From Pictodentalium vernedei (Eukaryota; Mollusca; Scaphopoda; Dentaliida; Dentaliidae), in contig CM062290.1 of assembly GCA_031216915.1 (NCBI GenBank), positions 259,136,291 through 259,200,290 of the forward strand: DNA of 64,000 nucleotides. The letters are read 5' to 3'. Position 1 is the stretch's first letter; each line of letters begins with the position of its first letter. A model generated the notes under the pieces. That model saw only the letters and a list, made by a program, of their open reading frames with translations, did not search any database and was not told the DNA's origin. A program made the translations under genes and the position numbers. Shown piece by piece: positions 20,371 to 31,717 of the stretch.

Positions 20371-21325
20371 AAAACAACTGACAAGGTTCTTGGTATGTAA
20401 CTTGTGAAAGTATCTAACAACTGCCTGTTGAGATACCTGTTTTGTTGCAGTAAAAAGTGATAAAAGTCAATTAGGTCTTTAAGAGCTAAAGAAAAATTAA
20501 ATTTTTATTTGAATGAGGACTGAGATTGGGAAATTTTGGGTTTGAATTGGGAAATATTATGCCAAAATGCCATTGAGAATGGGTCCCTTATTCGGCCCCT
20601 GTAGACACCCCAAAAAAATCGCCAATACTGTCCAAATAAATAAACCCAGTTAACTTCTCATTCAAGATTGAGCTCGCTATCCCTGCAGGAAAATAAACAA
20701 GAAAAAAACATCACATTACAAAGGAAATTTATTCTCCCACATCCATAAGGAACCATGTTATAAGCAATTGTAATGAATAACTAAATTTGTTTGAATTCTG
20801 ATAAGTACTGTTCAAGTTATCACATAAACATTAAAATTTCCAGTAAAACAGAATAAATAAAGGGCAATAACTCCTTTGTTGTTCAATAAATCAAATTTTT
20901 ACTTGTCACAGACAACGTTAATGTTAGAGGTGTGACCGCTCCAATGACACTAAGAATGCCCCTCCCACACTCACACACATGCACATACATTTGGCTCATC
21001 CAGCGGAGCTTGACTCAGCTCCAGAAGAATCAAGGAATGGGCAGTGTCCAACAATCAATTGGCTCCAAAATAGAGAACAGGTGTGGACAAAACAATAGAG
21101 GTTGCAAAAATACTCTCAATAAATCTGCCAAATCAGTCCAACAGATCTCAAAATGGTAGGTGCACAGTTTTCCATACTGGTTAATTTATGTGCGAGTTTT
21201 TATCAAATCTGACTGAAAAATAGGGGAATACAAGCTCGGAGTTGCATTCATGGACAGACAAATGGAGTGATAAGCTGATTTCAGCATACAACTCCCCCAA
21301 CTTAGTTGCTGGGGTATAATAAAGC
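20371..21325 (+). repeat. Decayed satellite-type element with class I 3' end
   Basis: Contains 'aaagggcaataactcc' (about 20861; relatives at 21415 and 21905) and a short microsatellite-like 'atggacagacaaatgg'. It ends with CTCCCCCAACTTAGTTGCTG then GGGTATAATAA (21292-21322), the hairpin-plus-GTATAATAA end found at 31.4, 42.2, 42.6 and 45.8 kb. The 5' boundary and any gene content between 20371 and 20860 are not recognisable. Confidence 0.55.
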
Positions 21326-21674
21326 AGCACATCAAAATTTATTAAACTCCATTGATTACTGTCCAAGCTATTCCATAAAAATGAAAAATTTCAATCAAAA
21401 ACATGCAAGGAACAAAGGGCAATAACTCTCTTTTTATCATATAGTGGTGGTTATCAAGCTTGGCCATGACGATGTTAATTCGTTTATGACTGGAAATGGA
21501 ATGTTCTATTTCCTATGCCTCAAACTATAGATGGGAGGGGGGGGACTGCATTTATATTTCCCAAGATACTTAATAATAGCCATCATTGTTTCATTTGCAA
21601 CTGTTAATTAACTATGGGGATTTCTTGCTTTCTCAAACAAGTTCTGGAAGAAAACCCAGAAAGAGTCAACATAC

Positions 21675-21765
21675 CCTTCAATTCAACGCTGTCTTTTTTA
21701 TGTCTGCGTCGTCTTCTTTTCTTCATAGAATACCAAGTAAGCAGTTCTTCTCCTGGTGTTATATC
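21675..21765 (-). CDS. PRDM-family gene, PR/SET-domain exon (third seen)
   Basis: A 91-bp exon preceded on the minus strand by TTTCATTTCAG and followed by GTATGT. It starts in phase 0 and encodes DITPGEELLTWYSMKKRRRR then RHKKDSVELK, ending in phase 1. DITPGEELLTWY is the closing strand of the PR domain (family consensus I.PG.ELL.WY). The very basic run after it is unusual and could be a nuclear localisation signal. It joins in phase to 43981-44139 across a 22.2-kb intron full of LINE, DIRS, SINE and satellite DNA. Exons for C2H2 fingers, expected downstream in a PRDM protein, were not found to the left. Confidence 0.85.
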
Positions 21766-21829
21766 CTGAAATGAAAGCACATAAGTATTAATTTCTTTCA
21801 TTTCTACTGACTGAGCCAAGTTTAACTCG

Positions 21830-22100
21830 GATTTTAATTCTGAAAAATATTACAAGACTGCACAAAAGCTGTTCCAGATGGTAAAAATAAACAAATTCCA
21901 AGTCCATAAAGGGCAATAACTCCAAAAAAATACTCCGAATAATACCTGTATTGAGCAATAAGACATACTTGCATACCAAATATGATGTCATTCCACTAGG
22001 TATTTTAAAAGTTATTGACATCAAGAACTTGTTGGTCATGGACTAACAAACTGACTGATAGACAATCCGACCAATCAACCAACATTGCCACATTTTGAGC
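21830..22100 (+). repeat. Decayed satellite-type repeat
   Basis: Contains 'agggcaataactcc' and ends in short GACTGATAGACA/CCGACCAATC repeats, similar in style to the microsatellite part of the array elements. It is not further defined. Confidence 0.4.
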
Positions 22101-22361
22101 TGCTTTTCACTACATTACACATTTTCAATTGTACCATGATTGCTGTGCATCTTCAACAACACAGAAGACACTCAAAAATGTGCTTGATACACCATGGGTT
22201 ATGCGTAAGAACATTATGTAAGAATGCAACTAATTAATTGTTATACACCTGAGTGATATTATGACATGAATGAAATGCTTCAACACAAAATTATCAACTT
22301 CATTGACTTTATTCAAGTTTAATCATAGTGTAAATACAGAACACAACTTGGAGAGAGTACT

Positions 22362-22476
22362 GGGGACAGGAATCAATGACCCTTGGTGAAGTTTTTCCTG
22401 TATTTTATGTACACCTTCGGCACATATGAAATACAGGAAAAACTCCACCAAGGGTCATTAATTTCAATCCCCTGTT
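22362..22476. mobile_element. Palindromic element (foldback/MITE-like)
   Basis: Arms of about 45 bp: GACCCTTGGTGAAGTTTTTC with 'ctgtatttt' against 'aaatacaggaaaaactccac' and CAAGGGTCATT, with a ~20-bp loop. The outer arms also pair (GGGGACAGGAAT against ATTTCAATCCCCTG, imperfect). Confidence 0.75.
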
Positions 22477-22624
22477 CTTCCACTAGCATTGTGGTCTGTC
22501 TTAATATCTACAACATAGAGTAAAAATTTCAAATCCTTTCAGGTACCCCATGCATTACTATATTCATGAATTCTGTTTACGTAAACTACCCACTGGTGGT
22601 ATAGAATAGACTGACCCTGCAGTA

Positions 22625-23690
22625 AAGCAGTACTGTTATTACATTACATTACATCAGACATTTAGTATAGCGCTCAAATTTGTACCACTGCCCCGAATAA
22701 TTAGGGACAGGGTCACATTCTATGGCGCTTCACAGAAACATATAATACACATTTAACATATTTAAACATTACACATACATATTTAAAGGATGATAAAGAA
22801 GTATTCAGTTAACAGAAGTGTGGTGAATTTTGAAAACTTTCTTAAATAGATATTGTTTTAATAGTTTTTTTAATGTTTTCAGGTCTGGGCTTATTTTTAT
22901 GTAACCTGGCGAGGAATTCCAAAGATTTTCGGCCTACATAGCTGAAAGCTCTGTCTGCAAAAGTAATTTTCCTATTAAAAGGTTGTGCCAATTTGAGTGT
23001 AGTGCTAGATCTTGTGGCATAGGAGTTGGTGGAGAAGGTAATCAAATTCACCAAATATTCAGGTGCCATGTTATTAAGACACTTGAAGACTAGTACAAGG
23101 ACTTTAAATTGACATCTAACTGCAATTGGGAGAAAATGGCACTCTTGCAAGGCATCTGTAGAGCTGGAGAATTTTGACCTATCCATTATGATTTTGGCAG
23201 TGAGGTTCTGAATTCTCTGGAAAGGCTTCATTCTGCTTTGCGGCAGGTCCACCAAAAGGCTATTGCCATAATCCATATGGGACAATATCAGGGCATTGGC
23301 AATTTTTAGGCATGCCTGTTTGGACAAGTAGGGCCTAAGCTTTTTTTAAATTGAACATAGCAGACGATGCTGCCCTGGCCAATGTGGAAATGTGTTTTTC
23401 AAAAGTAAAATTTTCATCCAGGTGCATATCCAGAAGTTTGATTTCTTTTGATCGAGCAATGTCAGTTCCACATACGTCAATAGAAGCTATGTTAGTTTTG
23501 GGTAACATCTGGGAGCTGCCGAAAATGATGAATTCAGTTTTAGACTCATTCATCTTGAGTCGATTATGGACCATCCATTCTTTAATATCACTCAGGGTTT
23601 CAGAAATGCTTTCTTTTGTTTTCTGTTCAATCGTATCCTGACCGGCACGATACATATTGTACTGTATTTCATCTAAATTTTCGGACACTT
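22625..23690 (-). pseudogene. CR1/L2-like LINE, C-terminal half of ORF2 and 3' tail
   Basis: 23688-23335 gives the end of RT (LSDIKEWMVHNRLKMNESKT, EFIIFGSSQ, then KHISTLARAAS). 23327-22842 gives SHMDYGNSLLVDLPQSRM, then HFLPIAVRCQFKVLVLVFKC and LNNMAPEYL, and DRAFSYVGRKSLEFL, the usual C-terminus of CR1/L2/Rex elements. One frameshift lies between the two parts near 23330. The 3' end at 22625-22645 has short (TAATG)n-like repeats typical of this LINE group. A related RT piece lies at 24945-25190. Confidence 0.85.
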
Positions 23691-24944
23691 TTTGTTTTCG
23701 GACACCATTTTTTCATCAAAACATAATTATTTTTTTTAAGCCTCGAAACTTTCGGACACCCACTCAAAGATCGTCCCGGACTGGTGTGGTGGGAAAATCC
23801 CAGTGAAACATAAATCCAAAATGACAATGATTTTCTTTTCAGTTGAATATTTCATCTTTGTTTCATGTTAAAAACATGTATTGTATGCACAATATATTGT
23901 ACAATGGAAATAGAATTATTAAAACAACATTATTTGCAAACTTGTTCTTTATTTATTGACAGGTAAGTATTGTTTTCCTTCTCAAACTGACATGTCTGAC
24001 GAACTGACCAATCAAATTTTTGTTTTCAAAACGTGTGCTTTCATTAGACTCCTTCGAGATTTGGAAAGAGAAAAACCTACAAATGTTATGTTGAACTGAC
24101 CTTAAATGACGACAGTAATGAAAGGGTCTGATAAATAAATCCATATAATGCAGTATAAACCATGCACCAGCAACAGAACTGTAATTACTGCTTCGAATAA
24201 ACATATTCAGTGCACTTAACACCAACAAAATTTTCCAATATTAAAAATAGAACAAACGACAATGAGGTCAACACGTGCTGCTGCAGGGTTTCACAAAAAT
24301 TAACACATGGACCCAAACACTGTCAGAGCATACCGGTTTTCGATATTATTTTTCGATAAACATCAGCAGTGTATGTGGGGAGGGCATGTTTCCAAAAACA
24401 AAAATAGAAAATACGAGAGGAACTGTGGAGCTAATACCAGTCATTATTTTTTTAAAATTAATTTTGTATTCGCTTTTATAAAATGTAGCATTTTGCATTG
24501 CACATCTGGTGGGGAGCCCGAGAGGGACATTTCTAAATCAAAAATTTAAACTTGTACGTCAATAATTCGTATTCTTCCTTCTAAATAATAGCAACTGGTT
24601 TGGGGGTGGGCCGTACAGGCTTGGAGCCAATATACAAACCACTCAAAAATTGTTTGCATTTCATCGCCTTTGAATGGCTACCTTGGTCCGTTTTGAAAAC
24701 ACTGAAGCCAGCTCAGGTTTTTTTATCTAACAGTAACAACACAAGCACATGGCTTGATTACTGTTCAACATAATTTGTGGAAACATCAAAACTTTTCAAG
24801 TACTGGTAGATGAAAAGTGATTTCTTCTCAGAGATTTATTGGGAAAGTAAATAAAAACAGAACAAACAATCGGAAACTTTTCATTTCATTCATTCGGTAT
24901 GTTCATTTTATTCATTTATGCTGATGATTAAAGTCACCATATTG
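23691..24944. other. Unassigned stretch splitting a LINE
   Basis: No gene recognised. The phrase 'ttcggacacc' recurs at about 23680, 23700 and 23752. The stretch separates two pieces of what looks like one LINE ORF2, so it may be an insertion or replaced sequence. Confidence 0.35.
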
Positions 24945-25190
24945 AACAGCTATTTCTTCTTTCCCAAGGTCTCACAATGGCCTTTTTCCATACTGTAGGA
25001 AAAATGCCAGATGTAAAAGATGCATTGATAATCTTTGTTATCAATGGAGCGAAAATATCATAGTGGGATTTTATAAGGAATGTCGGTAATGGATCTAGAT
25101 CACAGATGGCTAGTTTAGCTTTACGAATAAGTTTACAGATAGTTTCAATGCTAACTTCTGTAAAATTTTCGAATTGCGGAACATCTAATC
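24945..25190 (-). pseudogene. LINE RT fragment (upstream palm region)
   Basis: The minus-strand reading gives NFTEVSIETICKLIRKAKLA, then ICDLDPLPTFLIKS and INASFTSGIFPTVWKKAIVRPW. LDPLPT...IINxSxxxGxFPxxWKxA is the conserved N-terminal RT motif of CR1/L2/Jockey-group LINEs. It could be the upstream part of the element at 22625-23690. Confidence 0.8.
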
Positions 25191-25203
25191 TTGGCGGTAC
25201 AAA

Positions 25204-25234
25204 GACTTTACACTGTACACCTTACAGTGTAAAG
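25204..25234. repeat. Short palindrome
   Basis: CTTTACACTGTACACCTTAC then AGTGTAAAG: arms CTTTACACTGTA and TACAGTGTAAAG. 'gtacagtgtaaagtctta' at about 25498 repeats one arm. Confidence 0.7.
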
Positions 25235-25399
25235 ACAGAACAAGTTGTTTTCTGTATTTATACCACAATTAACTGGTAGACAGATTCATTATTTTTGAAA
25301 AGTGATTTGCAACATGAGTAGTATTTTTCAAAGATACCATGTTACCAGCAAGGTGAGTCTAAGTTTAGCAAGATGTTCTTCATGAATAATTGTTATATT

Positions 25400-25432
25400 A
25401 CCACTTATTGGAGAGTGCTTGTTGGCACTCTC
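25400..25432. repeat. Hairpin related to the TTAA MITE centre
   Basis: ATTGGAGAGTGC and GCACTCTCCAAT flank a 6-bp loop. Similar hairpins (GGGAGAGTGC...GCACTCTCCC) form the centre of the MITEs at 38.3 and 39.2 kb. Confidence 0.65.
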
Positions 25433-25808
25433 CAATTAATGATAAAACAATTTTATATGAACATTTTTTTTCTACTGCTGAGCAAACAAGCTAATGTGTA
25501 CAGTGTAAAGTCTTATAGTGGCTTTATGCACTTTCCACTAGAGCCCCGATAGTGGCTTCTAGCACTCAACCATTTAAACTTGAATTAAGTGAATGAAGCT
25601 GACAATTTCATCATTGGTGATCTATTTATATTAACACTGTTTTGTGTCGAAGCAATTCATTCATGGCATAGTGTCACTCAGATGTGTTATGGTCAATCAC
25701 ATGCATTCTTATGTGATGTTCTTAAAGATAGGCCAGATTCCGAGCATGGTATACCTATCACACTTCTCAATGTCTGTACTGTATCAGGTAATATTAGTTA
25801 CATGATGT

Positions 25809-25916
25809 TTCAGCAGGGTGTAAAAGACTGCATTACCCTTCTGAGATCTGTATTTGCTGAAAGCCTCAGAAAATACAAATCTCAGAAGGGCAGCACAGTC
25901 ACCTACACCCTGCTGA
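25809..25916. mobile_element. Palindromic element
   Basis: Arms of about 50 bp: TTCAGCAGGGTGTA...CCCTTCTGAGATCTGTATTT against AAATACAAATCTCAGAAGGG...TACACCCTGCTGAA. A plus-strand open frame through it (25589-25996) has no family motif and is discounted. Confidence 0.75.
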
Positions 25917-25996
25917 ATCACCATATGAATTTATTACCCTGCCCCTTCAGTATGTCAAGTTTTTTTTTATATTATCCCGAAATGATATTCCAGTGA

Positions 25997-26849
25997 CAGA
26001 AACTTTGGTAAAAGTAATAATTAGAAAAACTGAAAAAACATATCTTTCTTTATTATTGAACAAGAATGATTTGGAGTTATTTCCTTTCAATTGAACTCAA
26101 ACATTTGGGAGACTTCAATTCAAGGACATTGGGAAATGGCATGTAGTTATTATTGTGGGACACAAGTTGATTTTACAGTGGTGTGTTGTGTGTCTTGGAT
26201 AATCGGGGACACTATATTCAAACTTGTACAAGTGCTTTAATAAGTTTCACTGAAGAGACGATTCATATAACGAGGTTGCATGTTTCTTGAAACATCGGAC
26301 ATTGGTAGTATATACACATTTTATTTCAAGTTTTCAGAATATTCTCATGAAACAATATTGTTCTCATTTTGTTTGCGAGTCTATGAATTTTTGTTATTAC
26401 TGACGAAAATGTTTGAGGTGATGGGTGAAAGGGAAATCTACAAAATGTCTGTACACCCCCTTTAGCTGACACATGATATTCTTGTACACCATGTTCAACT
26501 TCGGACATCCCATTGGAGTTAAATGTACCGAACTGGATGCATTGGTTACTGACCAATTAGGAAGCTTGTATAATTTTAAAAGAGTAATAATGTTGAATAA
26601 ATGCAACAATTGTGGTATAATATACAGGTCGTAAATTCCATAAATTTTTGTGAGAATCCAAATATGAAATCTACTAAGCATGAATATGAGATGTCAAGCG
26701 GTTTATGAGAATGTTTATGTGAATTAGATTCTTGATTCATGCTGAATTTTAAGCCCTGCTATGACGCAATCTGAAACTAATTTATTGATGTGCCAATGTA
26801 TTTATTTATTGGTGTTTAATTCTTAGCGTACTGTGTATCTTCAAAAGTA
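25997..26849. other. Unassigned AT-rich intronic sequence
   Basis: No gene or repeat recognised. Small open frames on both strands lack motifs. It lies in the 22-kb intron of the PRDM gene. Confidence 0.4.
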
Positions 26850-26911
26850 TTTTCCATTAAATCTAGTCATGGCTGCTGTGAAGCAGCCATGACTAGATCT
26901 GATGGAAAAAA
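26850..26911. repeat. Palindrome, ~27-bp arms
   Basis: ATCTAGTCATGGCTGCT and AGCAGCCATGACTAGAT around GTGA, extended outward by TCCAT/ATGGA. Confidence 0.85.
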
Positions 26912-27069
26912 TTCATGGTAGTTTAACTTCAGAAATGAATGGTCAAAAAGGTGATTCAATTTACAGGGAGAATTTAGTTAAAAGGAGCCTAAATCATACT
27001 TACTTATTTTAGAGGCAAGAGGTTGATGTCCTAGGCAGGAATATTACAAATTTAAAGTAATTTGTATAT

Positions 27070-27275
27070 TTTTTATACTTACCAATGGCCCAGACATACC
27101 TGGTGCAACCTCAACATTATTAAGGGCCAAACACAAATTTTGCAAAATTTGCATACAACAACGAAAATTAAAAGTCTTATCTGGCCCTCCATACTTTTAG
27201 TACTTGTGCAGACGCAGCACCCAGGAAGAGACTGGAATTGGCACCAACACCATTCTGTGTAGACAAGCCTACTAA
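27070..27275 (+). repeat. DIRS copy 3 left inverted terminal repeat
   Basis: Complementary to 37395-37608: 'ttaagggccaaacacaaattt', 'catacaacaacgaaaatt' and GGAAGAGACTGGAATTGGC. The left copy has lost part of the C-run present in the right copy. Confidence 0.8.
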
Positions 27276-27337
27276 AGTGATAACTCAGCAGAGAGGTATG
27301 AGTGCCCACTCATGGGAGGGCCATCCCCGTCTGGGCC

Positions 27338-27425
27338 ATTGGTAAGTATAAAAAATATACAAATTACTTTAAATTTATCATATTTTTATACTAACAACCA
27401 ATGGCCCAGACTTAACTGAATCGTA
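27338..27425. repeat. DIRS copy 3 internal complementary region
   Basis: GTCTGGGCCATTGGTAAGTA and 'aatatacaaattactttaaattta' mirror the left end. 'atttttatactaacaaccaa' then 'tggcccagac' mirrors the right end. Confidence 0.8.
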
Positions 27426-27530
27426 AAAAGGTGGAGGACCTAGGACTTAAAGAAATTAGGAGACCAAATAAAGCTCCTTAGCCTGCACTACAAGGTGAAA
27501 AGGAGATTAAATTTTTAAAGGAATTACATG

Positions 27531-27564
27531 TATGTCTCTCTGTACAATAATAGAGAAGACATAT
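27531..27564. repeat. Hairpin in the 3' UTR of DIRS copy 3
   Basis: TATGTCTCTCTGT against ATAGAGAAGACATA with a one-base bulge. Same position as the hairpin at 13633-13668 but different sequence. Confidence 0.5.
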
Positions 27565-27630
27565 CATCAAAATAAGGAGCCATATCCAAGTAATTCTGTA
27601 TTCTTAGCATGCATGATTATGCTAATTGGG

Positions 27631-29725
27631 TGTAACAAACCCCCAATTTTAAGGCTAGTCCGGGCTAAGACACTTAAATCAGGATGGCGTGTTCGAGAGT
27701 GAGAGACTAACACCCACAAACACACGCCATATATATAATAAACAAGCTTTATTACACACCCGTAACTGTATTTGTCATGATCACGTGGATTTTATGGGCA
27801 TGTGGTAATTTTAACCAGAAAGCTCTAGTGCAATCCGATAAAAAGTACCCTTCGTGTGCACAAGTTCTCGTTAGACTGGTTCTTATAGTTTGCAGCGTTC
27901 AGTAGAATATAACCAATGAGAACCATCAGCTATATTTATCTGTCGGAATTACTGATACTCATTACAAAATGTCTGATGCACAACTGTGCTAAAAACTGTT
28001 GAAAGTCATGAAAGACACATGATCTCTGCCAAGAAACTGAACAGTGAAACTCAACCTTTGCTTTCGTTATTGAAAATCGAGGAAAACTTAATTTTAGGGC
28101 AAAAAAGTCCAATTGGGTTCAATATTGCAGCCAGCCACTAGTATAGTTCCTATAAAACTTTGTTACAATGTTGCCCTCACCGCTGCATGCTGCCGACGAG
28201 TCGAGACAGGGCCTACTGTGTAACTGTAATCCTATTCGATTCACACTTCGGCAATGAAGCAGCATGTTTGCCAACGCAAACATACTTTGAGGAGCATGTT
28301 AAATTGAAGTAGTTCTCAGGAAGCAAGACTAAATGAATCTTGAATACTGGTTACCATGAAGCGGAAAAACAGATGGCGACACGCTGACAGCGCCTGGAGA
28401 TGTTTGACAGCTAGTACATGAAGTTACTAATTAACTATCTCCAATTCCACCCTTACTAGTTAGATGACCACCCCCCCCCCCCCCCCCCCCCCCCCACACT
28501 AGCTGAATAAAGAAAATAAATTTGGAAGAATGAAAAGCTTGGTTTTATAAGAAAAACTCGGTAGTTTACATTTGTGGAACCAATGTTTTTTTACGTGCTA
28601 GTGGGTGTTGGGGCAACAGGTTTATTTTATTTTATTTTTTTTCTGTGGGGGCAGGGGGAAGGGCTTTTTTAGGGGGATATAGTATTGCTAAAATATAACT
28701 TTCTGGAGTTTGTACTTGTGAAATTAAAAAATGTTACCAGCTACCCACTACAGAAATTCTGAAAAGTCTTGAGTAGGGTGGGAATGAGACCACCAAGAGG
28801 GGAGGGGTGGTAAATACATGTGGTCTGATGAATGCAGTATATTGTCAATTTTATGAGATGACTTCGATGAAATTCAAAAATAATTATTAGTATATTTAAA
28901 ACATAGACAATATGACAATATTTTCCAGACACAGATTGATGTGTATTTTTAAATGACTAATTAAGGATTTTTGCTAGTATTTCTGTTTTATACAAGGATA
29001 TTATTTTGCTTTAAATCTCAGCAACAAAACTTAAATCAAATGCCACCTATGTGACTTAGCTACATGGGTGTATGAGATGGGGAGGGGGTTAAGGCACTCT
29101 CACCCCCCTTCACCAATAAGCAGTCAATTTTGCAATTTTCATTGAAAGGGACTGGTATTTTCAGAACAGATTATTCAGAGGGAGGGGGTATTTTTATAAT
29201 TTTGGCAAATATCAGGGCAGTGGGAAGAGCATTTTCATAGGCAAATTCGAGGCAAGGGCCTGCATTTTGATTTTGAAACAAAAGTTCAGGGCAGTTTGAT
29301 TGGTCAGCCCTCATCCCCAAGAAAATGTTCTCCAAAAGCCTATCATTTTAGCCACATTCTATCAGTCCTCTTTAAAACTACTTACTAAATGCAAATTCAG
29401 AATACCAAATTCTAAATTTAAGACTGACAAGATATTGGAGAAGACACATAAAAAATTATTTTGTTTTGAACCACATACCAAGAAAAAAATATTGACAGAA
29501 CCGTTCAGATAACAAACTGGTGAAGTATAGTATTACTAGTACAAAACTAGAACTATCACTGAAGGTGATTAATACCCCTGCTTTGGGTTTTTAGAGGAAT
29601 GCACTTCTGATCATGTAGGCGAAGGCCATAAGGAAATGTATACATAAAGATCATTTTTTGTTGTTGAAATTTGTATTTGCATGTGGCCTTCCACAGAACA
29701 GCACTGAATACTTAAAGAGCCCACA
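27631..29725. other. Unassigned sequence within DIRS copy 3
   Basis: No gene recognised. Holds a long poly-C run (28470-28495) and low-complexity GGG-rich patches near 28640, 29085 and 29180. The sequence from 27631 is unlike the other DIRS copies, so it is foreign or highly diverged. Confidence 0.4.
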
Positions 29726-31447
29726 CATATATGGTTTACATTTGGAAAAACACATTTACAATGTGCAACATGTATTCAAAATCGGTTCATTAATGTAGGA
29801 GGAGTTGCACACACAAGAATCCCATTTGAAAACCCATAATAAATCCAAGTTAAAGGGAGATAACCTGGTTAAAATTGTCGCAGATCAAAAATTTGGGAAT
29901 ATGCGTATGTTCACTTAGTTGTGATAATGTTTGAAAGGTTTCGTCAAAATTGATTGATAAATGTAGGAGGAGTTGCACGCACAAGAATTTCATGTAGAAA
30001 CCCATAATAAATCTAAGTTAAAGGGAGATAACCTAGTTAAAATTGCCACAGCTCAAAAATTTTGGAATATGCGCATGTTGACTTAGTAGTGATGATGTCT
30101 GTAAACTTTTGTCCAAATTGATTGATAAATGTAGGAGGAGTTGTGCACACAAGAATTTCATGCAGAAACCCATATTAAATCAAAGTTCAAGAGAGATAAC
30201 CTGGTTAAAATTGTCGCAGATCAAAAAGTTTGGAATATGCACATGTTCACTTAGTAGAGATGATGTTTGAAAGGTTTCATCAAAATCGGTTCATTAATGT
30301 AGGAGGAGTTGCGCACACAAGAATTTGTTCGAACGGAAAGACATAATAAATCTAAGTCAAAGGGAGATAACCTGGTTAAAATTGTCGCAGATCAAAAATC
30401 TTGGAATATGCGCATGTTCACTTAGTAGTGATGATGTCTGAAAAGTTTTGTCCAAATTGATTGATAAATGTAGGAGGAGTTGCACGCACAAGAATTTCAT
30501 GTAGAAACCCATAATAAATCTAAGTTAAAGGGAGATAACCTAGTTAAAATTGCCACAGCTCAAAAATTTTGGAATATGCGCATGTTCACTTAGTAGTGAT
30601 GATGTCTGTAAACTTTCGTCCAAATTGATTGATAAATGTAGGAGAAGTTGCGCACACAAGAATTTCATGCAGAAACCCATATTAAATCAAAGTTCAAGAG
30701 AGATAACCTGGTTAAAATTGTCGCAGATCAAAAAGTTTGGAATATGCACATGTTCACTTAGTAGAGATCATGTTTGAAAGGTTTCATCAAAATCGATTCA
30801 TTAATGTAGGAGGAGTTGCGCACACAAGAATTTGTTCGAACGGAAAGACATAATAAATCTAAGTCAAAGGGAGATAACCTGGTTAAAATTGTCGCAGATC
30901 AAAAATCTTGGAATATGCGCATGTTCACTTAGTAGTGATGATGTCTGAAAAGTTTTGTCCAAATTGATTGATAAATGTAGGAGGAGTTGCGCACACAAGA
31001 ATTTCATGTAGAAACCCATATTAAATCAAACTTCAAGAGAGATAACCTGGTTAAAATTGTCGCAGATTAAAAAGTTTGGAATATGCACATGTTCACTTAG
31101 TAGAGATGATGTTTGAAAGGTTTCATCAAAATCGGTTCATTAATGTAGGAGGAGTTGCGCACACAAGAATTTGTTCGGATGGAAAGACACAATAAATCTA
31201 AGTCAAAGGGAGAAAACCTGGTTAAAATTGTCGCAGATCAAAAATCTTGGAATATGTGCATCTTCACTTAGTAGTGATGATGTCTGAAAAGTTTTGTCCA
31301 AATTGATTGATAAATGTAGGAGGAGTTGCGCACACAAGAATTTCATGTCCGGAAAGACGTACGAATGGACGGACGGACGGACGGACAGACGGACGTACAG
31401 GGCGATTCCTATATAGCCCCCACTTCTTCGAAGCGGGGGTATAATAA
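29726..31447 (+). mobile_element. Satellite-bearing element, 168-bp units in three-unit order, class I 3' end
   Basis: Ten units marked by 'taggaggagttg' at 29798, 29964, 30133, 30300, 30470, 30640, 30806, 30978, 31147 and 31317. Three unit types repeat every ~506 bp. The last unit runs into GAATGGACGGACGGACGGAC (31363-31400), then GGCGATTCCTATATAGCCCC, a hairpin CCCCCACTTC/GAAGCGGGGG and TATAATAAT. The 5' boundary is uncertain. Confidence 0.85.
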
Positions 31448-31514
31448 TGTAAACATTAATCAATCTTTGAAAATATTATCAACCCAAAAAAATAAGTTGG
31501 AGGTTACTGGTGAG

Positions 31515-31515
31515 A

Positions 31516-31546
<31 letters not shown>

Positions 31547-31550
31547 ACTT
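31515..31550 (+). repeat. Poly-C plus CA microsatellite
   Basis: A run of about 17 C followed by (AC)n. Confidence 0.9.
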
Positions 31551-31717
31551 ATTTCTCTTTCAGCCTCTGACTTAGACTGTTGAATACTCATTTCGTGAGC
31601 TTTCGAGAAAAGCTGTCAGGTTATAGATGGGTGGAGGGTTTGTAAAAAAGGTGTACAAACTAAATTATTTGTGGAGACAAGACATGACATTTTTTTGCAG
31701 TTATCATGCAATATTTG

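Noticed and set aside
25589-25996. 135-residue protein
   Set aside because: The frame passes through a 108-bp palindrome and has no recognisable domain or splice context.
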